Positions 27,982 to 36,528 are shown, numbered from the stretch's first letter. The stretch is DNA of 64,000 bases from an uncultured Lachnospiraceae bacterium (GCA_945949085.1 CAMFDJ010000003.1:1-64000); one strand, 5' to 3'. Notes: generated by a model not told the origin, from the sequence alone. Program-made: numbers and translations.

Positions 27982-29104
27982 ACGGACATTTCCACGGATG
28001 TACCAGTGGCTGCTTTGGGTCGGGATGATTGTCTGCGGGTATGCTTTCAATCCACTCACCGCTCTTTGCATCTATGACATGCCGGCGGATAAAGTCCCAA
28101 ATCTGCTCTGCTGCCTGCAGGTATTCTTTCTGATCGGGATTTTTTTGATAGGCATTATAAAAGCCGATCACGGACTCTGCCTGTACCCACCAGATTTTCT
28201 GCCTGTCAATTTTTTGACCTTCTCTCTCGTTATTCAAGGCATGCTGCTCTTTGTCAAACGCATTGCGGTATGCCGCCTCGGCCAGACCGCCTATCATGGG
28301 AAGCATTTTCTTTTGATATGCCTCGTCATCGAGAACACTGCATCCGCGATCGATCAGCCACGATGCTTCAATATTGTGACCGAATGATTCCAGATTGATC
28401 AGCGTGTGATAGTCCATGTCGAAGAAAACCTCACAAATCTGTTTTTCGGGATTGTACACCTTGTCCTGAAACAGATCCAGAATGCTGCGGATGGAATCGC
28501 CGACAGCATCGGAGTGGTCTGCCCGGTACAGCTCTGAATATGCCTCCAGAACGTGAAGCAGCGTATTCATGGTACGCTCTGCCATAACACCGTTTTCAGA
28601 CAGCTTCTCATTGGATGCGGGTGTAAAATTGCACTGGAATGCCTCCAGATAACCGTCCCTGTCACGGCATTTCTCCTCGATGATGCGGTAAAGCGCATAG
28701 GCATGGTCTAAAGCCTCCTTTTTGCCGCTTGCCAGATAGTAGGCAGACAGGGCATAAATGGCAAATGCCTGATTGTACGTATGCTTGATATCATCGCATA
28801 CCGTTCCGTCAAAATGCAGTGACCAGTAGACACCGCCGTACTGACTGTCGAGACAGTGATCCACCAGAAAAGCATAGGCATGGTCTGCCATGTGGAGCAG
28901 CTCTTCCTTTTTGAGAAGCTGATAGGCGGAAGAGTAAAACCACAGAATTCGGCTGTTGAGAATGACACCCTTCACAGCTTTGGGATCAGGCGAGCCGTCA
29001 CTGTCAACATACCCATAAAAACCACCGTTCCTCACATCCTTTAATTTGTTCCAGAATGGAATCAGATTGTTTTCCAAATGTGCCTGAAAATTTTTTGCTT
29101 CCAT
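27935..29104 (-). CDS. Cellobiose/mannobiose 2-epimerase (AGE family)
   Basis: A 389-residue (alpha/alpha)6-barrel enzyme of the N-acylglucosamine 2-epimerase family. The motifs HTYNQAFAIYALSAYY, ESFGHNIEASWL, IWWVQAE and WKCPYHNGRM match cellobiose 2-epimerases, with catalytic histidines inside them. Expected reaction: epimerisation of the reducing-end sugar of beta-1,4-disaccharides, such as mannobiose to mannosylglucose. Together with the GH26 gene downstream this suggests intracellular mannan breakdown; a GH130 phosphorylase is not seen here. The ATG at 29104 has AAAGGA about 10 bases upstream; another ATG 11 codons earlier is less likely. Confidence 0.9.
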   Translation of the reverse strand: MEAKNFQAHLENNLIPFWNKLKDVRNGGFYGYVDSDGSPDPKAVKGVILNSRILWFYSSAYQLLKKEELLHMADHAYAFLVDHCLDSQYGGVYWSLHFDGTVCDDIKHTYNQAFAIYALSAYYLASGKKEALDHAYALYRIIEEKCRDRDGYLEAFQCNFTPASNEKLSENGVMAERTMNTLLHVLEAYSELYRADHSDAVGDSIRSILDLFQDKVYNPEKQICEVFFDMDYHTLINLESFGHNIEASWLIDRGCSVLDDEAYQKKMLPMIGGLAEAAYRNAFDKEQHALNNEREGQKIDRQKIWWVQAESVIGFYNAYQKNPDQKEYLQAAEQIWDFIRRHVIDAKSGEWIESIPADNHPDPKQPLVHPWKCPYHNGRMCIEMIQRLS

Positions 29105-29310
29105 AATGATTCGATCCTTTCCGTATTCATGATACATCTGATTACAGGTTATGCAGCGCTGCAGTATCAGTTTTTTACTTGATGATTCAATCTTAAATGA
29201 AATCCGGAGATTTTTCTATGACAAAGGGAATGAAAAATTGTACAAATCTATTATTTGGTCTTGCTGTCATGGCAGTGCAATGATAGGATAGAGAAAGGGA
29301 GGAACACGTG

Positions 29311-30165
29311 ATGCAATTGTTCGAGTACATTGATATGCCAAATCGGCCATATGACATTATTTTTACGGATTACATTGGTTCAGCGCTGCACTGGCATTAT
29401 TACAGTGAGATCATATACATCACAAAGGGAAAGGTTGCCGTCACCTGTAACAACCGGACAGCGCTCCTTGAGGAAGGGGATTTATGCTATATTTATCCAT
29501 TGCAGCTCCATGCGGTTGCAAAGGCAGATGAGGCGCCTGCGGAGCATGCCGTCTTGAGATTTGATATTCATACAATCCATATTCCCCGGATTTTTCTCTC
29601 CCAAATGTACGATTGTTTTATCAGAAGGACGCAGGAGAACGATTTTTGCATTGTTTTGAAAAAGGAACAGATGGATCTTGCAAAAATAGATGCACAAATC
29701 CGGCAGATTGTGAATGAATATCAGGAAAAAAAGGAATTTTACAGCTTACAGATTCAGGCTGACATTTACACGATACTGATAGAGATCGCAAGGAAGATGG
29801 AGAAGGACAGTGCTCCGGTAACCGGTGGGCATTTAAATCAAAATGATGCTTTTTATCATATTCTGGAATATATTGACACGCATTCCGGTGAGCCGCTGGA
29901 GATTCAGAAGCTGGCAGATATGTGCCATATGAGTTACTCGCATTTTGCAAAGCTTTTCCGGGAGTGCTACGGGCGTTCCTGCGGGGAATATATTACATAT
30001 ATCAGACTGAATAAGGCGCAGGATTATTTGTTACATACAGATTACGATTTGAATGAAATTGCTCTTGAGACAGGCTTTTTTGATGCCAGCCATTTTATAA
30101 GGACCTATAAAAAATGGAGAGGCATCACACCAAAGCAGGAGCGACTCAAAATGAGAAATAATTGA
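29311..30165 (+). CDS. AraC family transcriptional regulator
   Basis: A 284-residue regulator. The N-terminal cupin-like sensor (about 1-150) contains HWHYYSEIIYI and a GDLCYIYPLQLH segment; the C-terminal 100 residues hold the two AraC helix-turn-helix motifs (LADMCHMSYSHFAKLF and IALETGFFDASHFIRTYKKW). The ATG at 29311 has AGGGAGG 8 bases upstream; an adjacent GTG is less well placed. It is divergent from the epimerase-GH26 pair, so it probably controls that operon in response to a mannan-derived sugar (inference). The 200-base divergent region has the palindrome GCAGCGCTGC (29154-29163). Confidence 0.9.
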   Translation: MQLFEYIDMPNRPYDIIFTDYIGSALHWHYYSEIIYITKGKVAVTCNNRTALLEEGDLCYIYPLQLHAVAKADEAPAEHAVLRFDIHTIHIPRIFLSQMYDCFIRRTQENDFCIVLKKEQMDLAKIDAQIRQIVNEYQEKKEFYSLQIQADIYTILIEIARKMEKDSAPVTGGHLNQNDAFYHILEYIDTHSGEPLEIQKLADMCHMSYSHFAKLFRECYGRSCGEYITYIRLNKAQDYLLHTDYDLNEIALETGFFDASHFIRTYKKWRGITPKQERLKMRNN

Positions 30166-30205
30166 CAAATCATGTATGTCACTTAAGTCGGAAGGAGAAA
30201 GAGAA

Positions 30206-30844
30206 ATGTTTGACAAGAAAATGATTGCACTTACATTTGATGATGGACCAACCATCGGAATTACAGATCAGGTACTTGACATTTTGCAGGAAAATGAGGT
30301 GGTAGCAAGCTTTTTCCTCATCGGACAGCAGATCACAGACGAAACAAGACATCTGGTGAAACGCGCGCATGACATGGGATGTTCGATTGAAAATCATTCT
30401 AAAACGCACCAATCCATGCCCGGACTTGGCAGAGAAGAGATTGTGGAGGAGATTCGGTATACCACTGACGTGATTGAAGAGATTACCGGGGAGAAACCGG
30501 AATTTTTCAGACCGCCGTTCATTGACTACGATCAGAAAATGTATGATCTCATTGATCTGGGATTCATCTGCGGATACGGATGTGAGGACTGGGTGCCCGC
30601 CGTTACGGCGCAGGAGAGAATTGACAGAGTGCTTCATGATGCAAATCCGGGTGCCATTGTCCTGTTGCATGATATGTGTGACAATACAAATACCGTTGAG
30701 GCGATTAAGGTGATCATTCCGGAACTGAAAAAACAGGGCTATGAATTTGTGACCGTCAGAGATCTCTTTCATAAAAGTGGCATTACGCCGCAGAGAAATG
30801 CCATCTACATGGGCGTTTGTGAGGTCAGAGAAAATTACCGGTAA
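30206..30844 (+). CDS. Polysaccharide deacetylase (NodB domain)
   Basis: A 212-residue carbohydrate esterase family 4 protein made of the NodB domain only. The metal-site motifs are complete: TFDDGP (Asp pair), HSKTH (two His) and RPPF; VLLHD closes the site. Such enzymes remove acetyl groups from GlcNAc polymers or xylan. No signal peptide or membrane anchor is present, so unlike peptidoglycan deacetylases it would act inside the cell, for example on imported oligosaccharides. AGGAG is 8 bases before the ATG. It follows the AraC gene by 40 bases and may be co-transcribed. Confidence 0.9.
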   Translation: MFDKKMIALTFDDGPTIGITDQVLDILQENEVVASFFLIGQQITDETRHLVKRAHDMGCSIENHSKTHQSMPGLGREEIVEEIRYTTDVIEEITGEKPEFFRPPFIDYDQKMYDLIDLGFICGYGCEDWVPAVTAQERIDRVLHDANPGAIVLLHDMCDNTNTVEAIKVIIPELKKQGYEFVTVRDLFHKSGITPQRNAIYMGVCEVRENYR

Positions 30845-30895
30845 TGGAGCATATATGAGTATTTATAAGAATTGAATAGGGAAGTAAATACAAGG

Positions 30896-30964
30896 TTGAC
30901 ATTTCTGAGGTGTGCAGTATAATAGCTTATAATATATATCGGACGATATATATTATAAGCTATT
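30896..30964 (+). promoter_or_regulatory. Consensus promoter overlapped by a 21-bp perfect inverted repeat
   Basis: TTGACA (30896-30901) and TATAAT (30918-30923) are 16 bases apart. A perfect inverted repeat with 21-bp arms (30921-30941 and 30944-30964) separated by only GA begins inside the -10 and covers the start site. It may be an operator for a dimeric repressor, or give the transcript a very stable 5' hairpin. It drives the chemoreceptor gene at 31213 through a leader of about 280 bases. Confidence 0.85.
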
Positions 30965-31031
30965 ATTTGTTATAACGACGAGGAAAAAGCAATATGCTTG
31001 CATAATTGCATTTGACGACCGTTAATCAGCT

Positions 31032-31058
31032 GATAGAACTCGCAAAGCGTGTTCTATC
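31032..31058 (+). repeat. Hairpin in the chemoreceptor leader
   Basis: GATAGAAC pairs with GTTCTATC; inside, CGC-AAA-GCG forms a second short stem. Flanking CAGC and GCTG can lengthen it. The leader 30965-31212 has no convincing ORF; no known riboswitch class was recognised. Confidence 0.6.
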
Positions 31059-31212
31059 GCTGCTGCACGCGCAAGGAGTATGAGGATTGCAAAGCGGAAG
31101 AAATGGATTGTGATTCCGTGCGGCGGAAATAGGTATCTCGAAATCAGGTGAGAATGAAGGATAAGGGAAACGGCAAAAATGAGAATGCAATCTAAAGAAG
31201 GAGAAAACTGGT

Positions 31213-32745
31213 ATGCAGGAAAAAAGTAGTGTATTGATTCAAAATGAAAAGCAGGCAAACAGAGCAGTTGCAAAGGTAATGAGAATTACATTTTTTATTT
31301 TTACGCTGGTTTATCTGCTCAATGTCATTGGTATTTTTGTGGTTGACATGGGGATTATGACGCTGGCCTATGTGACAGGTGCGGTGCTTTTGTGGATTCC
31401 TACCTTGCTTGTGTGTGTATGCAGACAGCAGAAAGGTTATGTGAAATATGTTCTGATCTTCTGTGCAGTTGCTTTTGTCACAATCGCGGCATCCACGTTG
31501 GGATATCATGTTGTGCTTCTGTACATTTATGCCATTGCAATTGCGAGCCTCTATTTTTCAAAGAGGCTGAATATTCTGACTACGGTTTTGTCGGTAACAG
31601 GAGTTTCTGTGGGACAGTGGCTTGATTTTGTCTTAAACACGCTTCCCGACAAAAACTTTACCAATTTATATAAACTGTTCGTTTATGGAATTGTGCCAAG
31701 AGCCATGGTATTGATTGCCATTGCCGCTATTTTTACCATGCTCTGCGAGAGAACTGCAGGAATGCTGTCTAATCTGCTGGATGCCGAAGCGCAGGAAAGA
31801 ATCATGCATGAGATGAAACTGATGCAGGAGAATTCCAGACAGACGTCGGATGAGCTGCTTCAGATGGTAAAGGAACTGTCTGTCATCACAGAAGCATCTA
31901 TGAAAGCAAACAACCAGATTGCAGAGGAGACAAGCAGTGTATTACAGAGTTTTTGCGAAAATACGGAAGAGATTACAGGTATCAACACAAGGACACAGGA
32001 CATCAATGCCCGTCTGACTGCACTTGGAACCATGAACGGGCAGATTGCCGAGCTTGCAAAGCAAATCAGTGAGAGAACACAGGAAAATCAGGAGAAGATG
32101 GATGATGCGACACATAGTATGGAACAGATCCATGCCAGTACAGGGGAGTGTAAGGACATCATTTGGCAACTCGGTGAAAATTCAAAAGAAATTCTGGATA
32201 TTATCAGAGTGATCACCGGAATTTCTCATCAGACCAATATCCTGGCACTCAACGCTTCCATAGAGGCGGCAAGAGCGGGTGAGCATGGCAAGGGATTTGC
32301 AGTTGTGGCCGGTCAGATTCAGAAGCTTGCGGAACAGACAAGAGCTGCAGTGGATGATATTGGGGATATTGTGACGGAAACTGTACATCATACCGAGAAT
32401 GCAGTCAGTGTCATGGATCGGAGTGTGGAACTGACAAGAGCCGGTATGGAACGTATTCGGGAGGTTGGCAATTCCACGGCCGAAATCACCTCTTCCAACA
32501 GTCGCATGTCAGACCAGATTATGGAAATGGATCAGACGGTTGAGAATATCAGGCGGCAGAGCGGCGAAGTAGCAAAAGGTATGGAACAGGTGAATACAAA
32601 CACGCAGGGTAATTACAACGCAATTGAGCATGTGACGGCAGCTACGCAGGAGAACAGTGCCGGCGTGGATGAGATTGAAAGCATGGTTGAGAGAATCAAG
32701 GAACTTGCCTATAAGGCAGTGGAAAGTGGCGAAAGGATATCGTAA
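31213..32745 (+). CDS. Chemoreceptor with polytopic membrane sensor
   Basis: A 510-residue methyl-accepting chemotaxis protein of unusual architecture. The first 180 residues are about six hydrophobic helices with short loops; there is no extracellular domain and no clear HAMP. A cytoplasmic coiled coil follows, with the conserved tip [16 protein letters not shown]. The sensor part could detect membrane state, light, gas or a membrane-bound ligand; this is open. AAGGAG is 9 bases before the ATG. It has its own strong promoter with a perfect inverted repeat and a long leader. Confidence 0.9.
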   Translation: MQEKSSVLIQNEKQANRAVAKVMRITFFIFTLVYLLNVIGIFVVDMGIMTLAYVTGAVLLWIPTLLVCVCRQQKGYVKYVLIFCAVAFVTIAASTLGYHVVLLYIYAIAIASLYFSKRLNILTTVLSVTGVSVGQWLDFVLNTLPDKNFTNLYKLFVYGIVPRAMVLIAIAAIFTMLCERTAGMLSNLLDAEAQERIMHEMKLMQENSRQTSDELLQMVKELSVITEASMKANNQIAEETSSVLQSFCENTEEITGINTRTQDINARLTALGTMNGQIAELAKQISERTQENQEKMDDATHSMEQIHASTGECKDIIWQLGENSKEILDIIRVITGISHQTNILALNASIEAARAGEHGKGFAVVAGQIQKLAEQTRAAVDDIGDIVTETVHHTENAVSVMDRSVELTRAGMERIREVGNSTAEITSSNSRMSDQIMEMDQTVENIRRQSGEVAKGMEQVNTNTQGNYNAIEHVTAATQENSAGVDEIESMVERIKELAYKAVESGERIS

Positions 32746-32791
32746 ATCTGTAAGGAACAGAAGAAAAATCAGCAGGGAAAGGAAGGAAAGG

Positions 32792-33415
32792 ATGGCTCCT
32801 AAAAACAAGTTTACGCGGGAAGAAATGATTGAAGCGGCGGTGTGCGTTGTGCAAAGGAATGGCATTGATTCACTCACGGCAAAAGCGCTGGCAGCACAGC
32901 TCGGTGTCTCGACTCAGCCGGTTTTCACCTGTTTTCACACGATCGATGAGGCGAAGCGTGAAGTGCACGCTGCTGCCGAAAAACTGTATGACAGCTATGT
33001 GGCTAAGGGATTAAAGATGCCGATTCCGTTTTACGGATTTGGCATGCAATATATCCGTTTTGCAAAAGAGGAACCGGAATTGTACAGATTGTTGTTTTTG
33101 ACAGAGGCGGAAGAGGGAAGACGCAGTGTGATGGATGCAATGCATCATTCCCGGGATCTGGTGCGTCAGTCCTTGCAGCAGATATATCATATCGATGAGC
33201 AGGCTGCCGACCGGTACTTTCGCGATATGTGGCTTGTTGTACACGGTCTGGCCACACTTGTGGTAACCGGTGGATGCCCCTACTCCGAGCAGGAGATGGG
33301 GGAGATTCTGACGGGATTCAGCGTCAGCCTTTGTAGATCCATCAAGGAGATACCCGGTTTTGTGGAAAACCGGTATGACAGGGACACCGTATTCAGGGAG
33401 ATTGTAAAGCAATAG
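32792..33415 (+). CDS. TetR/AcrR family regulator
   Basis: A 207-residue TetR-type repressor. The N-terminal helix-turn-helix is typical (FTREEMIEAAVCVVQRNG, then LTAKALAAQLGVSTQPVFTCF), followed by an all-helical ligand and dimer domain of the WHG type. The start ATG 32792 has AAGG 5 bases upstream. The gene follows the chemoreceptor by 46 bases and may be its operon partner. The 21-bp inverted repeat at the promoter of that operon is a candidate operator for this protein (inference). The ligand is unknown. Confidence 0.88.
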   Translation: MAPKNKFTREEMIEAAVCVVQRNGIDSLTAKALAAQLGVSTQPVFTCFHTIDEAKREVHAAAEKLYDSYVAKGLKMPIPFYGFGMQYIRFAKEEPELYRLLFLTEAEEGRRSVMDAMHHSRDLVRQSLQQIYHIDEQAADRYFRDMWLVVHGLATLVVTGGCPYSEQEMGEILTGFSVSLCRSIKEIPGFVENRYDRDTVFREIVKQ

Positions 33416-33557
33416 AATGTTACGGGAAGCTGTCTTTTCGGAAAAAGAAAGAAGGAAGGCTGAAAGAAGAAATGTTCGGGGAGAGAATTAAAAAGACTCC
33501 AGGAAGAGATGATGGAATCAGAAGGCACCATAAAAAGAAGAACAGAGGGAAAAGAAA

Positions 33558-33995
33558 ATGAAGAAAATGAAGAAAACGAACAAAATGGATCAGAACGACA
33601 AAAAAGAAGCGACTGAAAAGAAAGTACAAAAGTATTCCTCTCAGTATATGAGCATAGGTATGTGTTTCGGTATGTCAATCGGACTGACCTTTGGGCAGCT
33701 TTGGTATCCTGACAATATTGCGATGGGCATGTGTATGGGTCTGCCGATCGGTATGTGCATTGGGATGGTGATCGGTGCGGCAAAAGATAAACGGCTCTCG
33801 GAGCATATGCAGACGGTAAGCCGGATTGAGGATGTGCCGGAGTCCGCCGATAAGCTGGTGTGTGCTGTAGATGAGGAGGGGGCTGAAAAAGAATACAGAG
33901 TCAGCAAAAAAGTGATGAAGGAGCAAAAGTTTGCTGTAGGTAACCGCGTCGCCGAGGAGACGGACGGCTCTCTTGTATCGCTCGAGGAGGAGTGA
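33558..33995 (+). CDS. Membrane protein with Met/Gly-rich helices
   Basis: 145 residues, not recognised. A basic N-terminus is followed by two hydrophobic helices (about 30-50 and 53-72) dense in Met and Gly with GxxxG spacing (MCFGMSIGLTFG and MGLPIGMCIGMVIG), which suggests close helix packing. The last 70 residues are soluble, rich in Lys, Glu and Val. The ribosome binding site is GAGGG. It stands alone after the TetR gene. Metal binding through Met is conceivable but unsupported. Confidence 0.7.
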   Translation: MKKMKKTNKMDQNDKKEATEKKVQKYSSQYMSIGMCFGMSIGLTFGQLWYPDNIAMGMCMGLPIGMCIGMVIGAAKDKRLSEHMQTVSRIEDVPESADKLVCAVDEEGAEKEYRVSKKVMKEQKFAVGNRVAEETDGSLVSLEEE

Positions 33996-34053
33996 GATGC
34001 CTGTGACAGCGCCGGCACAGTTTTTGTCGTAAATCATATGACAGCAACAAGAT

Positions 34054-34082
34054 TTGACAAGCCCTGCAAATCATGATAAATT
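34054..34082 (+). promoter_or_regulatory. Promoter of the riboswitch-mntP unit
   Basis: TTGACA (34054-34059) and TAAATT (34077-34082) are 17 bases apart, just before the Mn2+ aptamer. Confidence 0.75.
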
Positions 34083-34099
34083 ACTATCAATAAAAAACC

Positions 34100-34206
34100 C
34101 ATGAGGGAGTAGCAAGCGTATATCGTAGCAAGTCAACATACTGGCCACCGGTCTGGCTTGTTTTAAATTGCGAGACTCATGTATAGCTGAAACTATGCAT
34201 GGAGTC
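34100..34206 (+). ncRNA. yybP-ykoY manganese riboswitch
   Basis: The conserved pieces of the yybP-ykoY family are present: stem P1 CATGAG (34100-34105) with CTCATG (34176-34181), the GGGAGTAGC strand right after P1, the AAGTCAACATACTGG strand, and GCGAGAC before the closing strand. These riboswitches sense Mn2+ and often precede MntP-type exporters, as here. An alternative stem, GACTCATGTATAG (34174-34186) with CTATGCATGGAGTC (34193-34206), would exclude P1. A terminator hairpin follows at 34226. Mn2+ binding should allow mntP expression. Confidence 0.85.
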
Positions 34207-34225
34207 TGTCCGTTCTCAAATAATA

Positions 34226-34260
34226 ACCCAAGTATAGCTTTGGCGCTGTACTTGGGTTTT
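34226..34260 (+). terminator. Riboswitch expression-platform terminator
   Basis: CCCAAGTA pairs with TACTTGGG, followed by TTTT. It lies between the Mn2+ aptamer and mntP and is the likely controlled terminator. A modular hairpin repeat starts directly after its T-run. Confidence 0.8.
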
Positions 34261-34400
34261 GTAGTGAGGAAGGAAAATGAGCGCGAGCAACGCGAGCATT
34301 CATTTTCACCCGAGCGTACATCGGGATAATCAGAAGCAGCGAAGCTGCGGCGCTACGAAGTAGCGGGATTATCGAGATGAATGAGGAAGGAAAACAAGCG
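34261..34400 (+). repeat. Modular hairpin repeat, copy A (mntP leader)
   Basis: One 117-nt unit (34266-34382) plus the first bases of another. Outer hairpin: GAAAATGA (34273-34280) with TCATTTTC (34300-34307). Then ACCCGAGCGTA, and a stem CATCGGGATAATC (34319-34331) with GATTATCGAGATG (34367-34379) enclosing two mini-hairpins with GAA loops, GCAGC-GAA-GCTGC (34336-34348) and GCTAC-GAA-GTAGC (34352-34364). It lies between the riboswitch terminator and the mntP start, so it is part of the mRNA leader. Confidence 0.9.
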
Positions 34401-34436
34401 CAGATATTTAATGCGTAGGTACAGGAGGAATGAAAA

Positions 34437-35018
34437 ATGGAATGGAATGTCATGTTTTTTGTCAACAGTGTGTTACTTGGTGTGGGGCTTGCCATGGATG
34501 CTTTTTCGGTGTCACTTGCAAACGGGTTGCATGAACCGGCTATGAAGAAGAAAAAAATGTGTGGAATCGCAGGTGTATTTGCTTTTTTTCAAGCTGCCAT
34601 GCCAATGTTCGGCTGGATCATGGTGCACACGATCATGCAGTATTTTGTGGTGTTCGAAAAGTTTGTACCCTGGATTGCGCTACTTCTCCTTACCTTTATC
34701 GGCGGTAGCATGCTGAAGGAGGGCATCCGGCCTTCCGGTGAGGAGGAAAAGCCTGCGGTGGGCTTTTTCGCGTTGTTTGTACAGGGGATAGCGACCTCCA
34801 TAGATGCCTTATCGGTTGGATTTACCATCGCCGAATACGGCTTTCTCATGGCTTCTATCTGTGCCATGATCATTGCAGCCGTGACCTTTGTCATCTGTAT
34901 CGTAGGTCTTATCATCGGCAAGAAGTTCGGGACAAGATTCGCGGGCAGAGCCACGATACTGGGTGGCGTCATCCTGATCGGAATCGGCATTGAGATATTC
35001 ATTACCGGAGTTTTTTAA
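34437..35018 (+). CDS. mntP: Manganese efflux pump MntP
   Basis: A 193-residue membrane protein with six hydrophobic helices. It has the MntP pattern of two related halves with GLAMDAFSVS near the N-terminus and GIATSIDALSVG in the middle; the acidic residues in these helices are needed for Mn2+ export. AGGAGG precedes the ATG. The manganese riboswitch upstream agrees with the function: high Mn2+ should switch the gene on. The leader between riboswitch and gene also contains a modular hairpin repeat. Confidence 0.95.
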   Translation: MEWNVMFFVNSVLLGVGLAMDAFSVSLANGLHEPAMKKKKMCGIAGVFAFFQAAMPMFGWIMVHTIMQYFVVFEKFVPWIALLLLTFIGGSMLKEGIRPSGEEEKPAVGFFALFVQGIATSIDALSVGFTIAEYGFLMASICAMIIAAVTFVICIVGLIIGKKFGTRFAGRATILGGVILIGIGIEIFITGVF

Positions 35019-35157
35019 AAAATCAGATATATGTCGGTACCGCGATAGGAAGCCATACAGGTCCGGGAGCCGAGGGTATTGCGGTCACGGTATACTGAGA
35101 CGGTACATGATCATTTGGAATAACAGAACGCTCTCTTTGGGGTAAACTGTCATATAG

Positions 35158-35186
35158 TTGACGTCATTCTCAAGCAGCGGTATGAT
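35158..35186 (+). promoter_or_regulatory. Promoter of the small ORF and MGT gene
   Basis: TTGACG (35158-35163) and TATGAT (35181-35186) are 17 bases apart. Short dyad-like ATCAATCAT/ATGAATCAT sequences follow within 30 bases. The region 35019-35157 holds nothing recognisable. Confidence 0.65.
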
Positions 35187-35237
35187 GAATCAAATAAATG
35201 ATATCAATCATATGAATCATACTAAGGAGACGCACAT

Positions 35238-35354
35238 ATGGTATCGGAAGACGGAAAGTACGCATGGATGGTCAAAATCGGGGAGAAAGGACAGTATATT
35301 GCACAGATATTTTCGGCAATGGACGCAGAAAGGCAGGTGAGCCGGAATGAGTAA
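35238..35354 (+). CDS. Small ORF translationally coupled to MGT gene
   Basis: A 38-residue ORF starting MVSEDGKYAWMVKIGEKG. AAGGAG lies 8 bases before its ATG, a better site than that of many longer genes here, and a promoter is 50 bases upstream. Its stop overlaps the start of the glycosyltransferase gene by 8 bases, the mark of translational coupling. Composition is ordinary and not repetitive. No family is recognised. It may be a real small protein or a leader that sets expression of the next gene. Confidence 0.55.
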   Translation: MVSEDGKYAWMVKIGEKGQYIAQIFSAMDAERQVSRNE

Positions 35355-36528
35355 GATTGTATTTTTCTGTATTCCGGCACAAGGACATACGAATCCGACT
35401 CTTGGCGTGGTGCGGGAGCTTGTCGGGCGCGGTCATCAGGTGCTTTACTATTCTTATAACAGTATGCGCGAAAAGATTGAAGAGGTCGGAGCAACCTTTG
35501 TATCCTGTGACGAGTACGATTGTGAGCAGAAGCTGACGCAAAAGGATGCAACACGCATCGGAAAAGATCTGGCATTTTCGACAAAAATTCTTGTGGATAC
35601 GACGCTGGCACTTGACGATAAGGTTTGTGCCGATATGGAGAAACTACGGCCGGACTGCATTGTGGCCGATTCTATGGCAACCTGGGGAAAGGCGGCAGCC
35701 ATCAAGCTTGGTATCCCTTTTGTCTCTTCGACCACTACCTTTGCATTTAACCAGTATTCTGCAAAGATCATGAAGCGGGGCATCGGCGAACTGTTTGGGA
35801 TGCTCTTCTCCATGCCGAAGGTGAATAAGGAAATCAAACGTCTGCAGGACAAGGGATATCCGGTAAAGAGTATTCTCGATCTGATGCAGAATGATGACAA
35901 TACCAACACAATTGTGTATACCTCACCGGAATTTCAACCGTGCTCCGAGACCTTTTCGGATAAATATGCCTTTGTGGGACCTTCCATCCGCCCTGCGAAA
36001 GGGGAAATCAGAAAGAAGAAGGATAAGCTGGTCTATATTTCCATGGGTACCGTCAATAATGATCTGATGACGCTGTATCAGAATTGTATTGCAGCACTCA
36101 CGGGGACTGAGTATCAGGTCATCCTGTCTGTCGGCCAGCTGGTTTCTGCGGACAAGTTCGCGAATCTGCCGGAGAATATTTCAGTGGAGACGCATGTGGA
36201 TCAGATTGCTGTTTTGCAGAAGGCAGATGTCTTTCTTTCTCACTGTGGGATGAACAGCGTCAATGAAAGTCTGTATTTTGGTGTCCCGCTGATCATGATG
36301 CCGCAGACACAGGAGCAGGGCGGTGTCGCAGAGCGCGTGCGTCAGCTCGGCGCAGGTCTGAAGCTGGAAAAGACCGATGTATCTTCCATTGCCGCAGCGG
36401 TGGACAAGGTGTTGGCCGATAGCAGCTATCGGGAAAATGCGGCTCAGATTGCAGATGGTTTTAGGCGCTGCAGCGGCGCAAAAGGGGCGGCTGACAAAAT
36501 TTTGCAGGTATGTCAGAGTAAGCAATAG
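35347..36528 (+). CDS. MGT family (macrolide-type) glycosyltransferase
   Basis: A 393-residue GT-B glycosyltransferase of family GT1. The N-terminal acceptor domain begins KIVFFCIPAQGHTNPTLGVV and the C-terminal donor domain has the UDP-sugar signature HCGMNSVNESLYFGVPLIMMPQ. Members such as macrolide glycosyltransferases attach sugars to macrolides, flavonoids or other small hydrophobic acceptors. The acceptor here is unknown; detoxification of plant compounds or drugs is plausible for a gut organism (inference). The start overlaps the small ORF upstream. Confidence 0.92.
   Translation: MSKIVFFCIPAQGHTNPTLGVVRELVGRGHQVLYYSYNSMREKIEEVGATFVSCDEYDCEQKLTQKDATRIGKDLAFSTKILVDTTLALDDKVCADMEKLRPDCIVADSMATWGKAAAIKLGIPFVSSTTTFAFNQYSAKIMKRGIGELFGMLFSMPKVNKEIKRLQDKGYPVKSILDLMQNDDNTNTIVYTSPEFQPCSETFSDKYAFVGPSIRPAKGEIRKKKDKLVYISMGTVNNDLMTLYQNCIAALTGTEYQVILSVGQLVSADKFANLPENISVETHVDQIAVLQKADVFLSHCGMNSVNESLYFGVPLIMMPQTQEQGGVAERVRQLGAGLKLEKTDVSSIAAAVDKVLADSSYRENAAQIADGFRRCSGAKGAADKILQVCQSKQ

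Noticed and set aside
31021..31140. c-di-GMP riboswitch before the chemoreceptor gene
   Set aside because: A GCAAAGCG stretch looks similar at first, but the tetraloop receptor and the paired GG..CC segments of the class are missing.
33472..33561. 29-codon frame ending in ATGA overlap with the Met/Gly-rich membrane protein gene
   Set aside because: The product is very basic and low-complexity, the ribosome site is poorly spaced, and the beginning resembles a helix-turn-helix start only before a frame break. It is possible but not supported.
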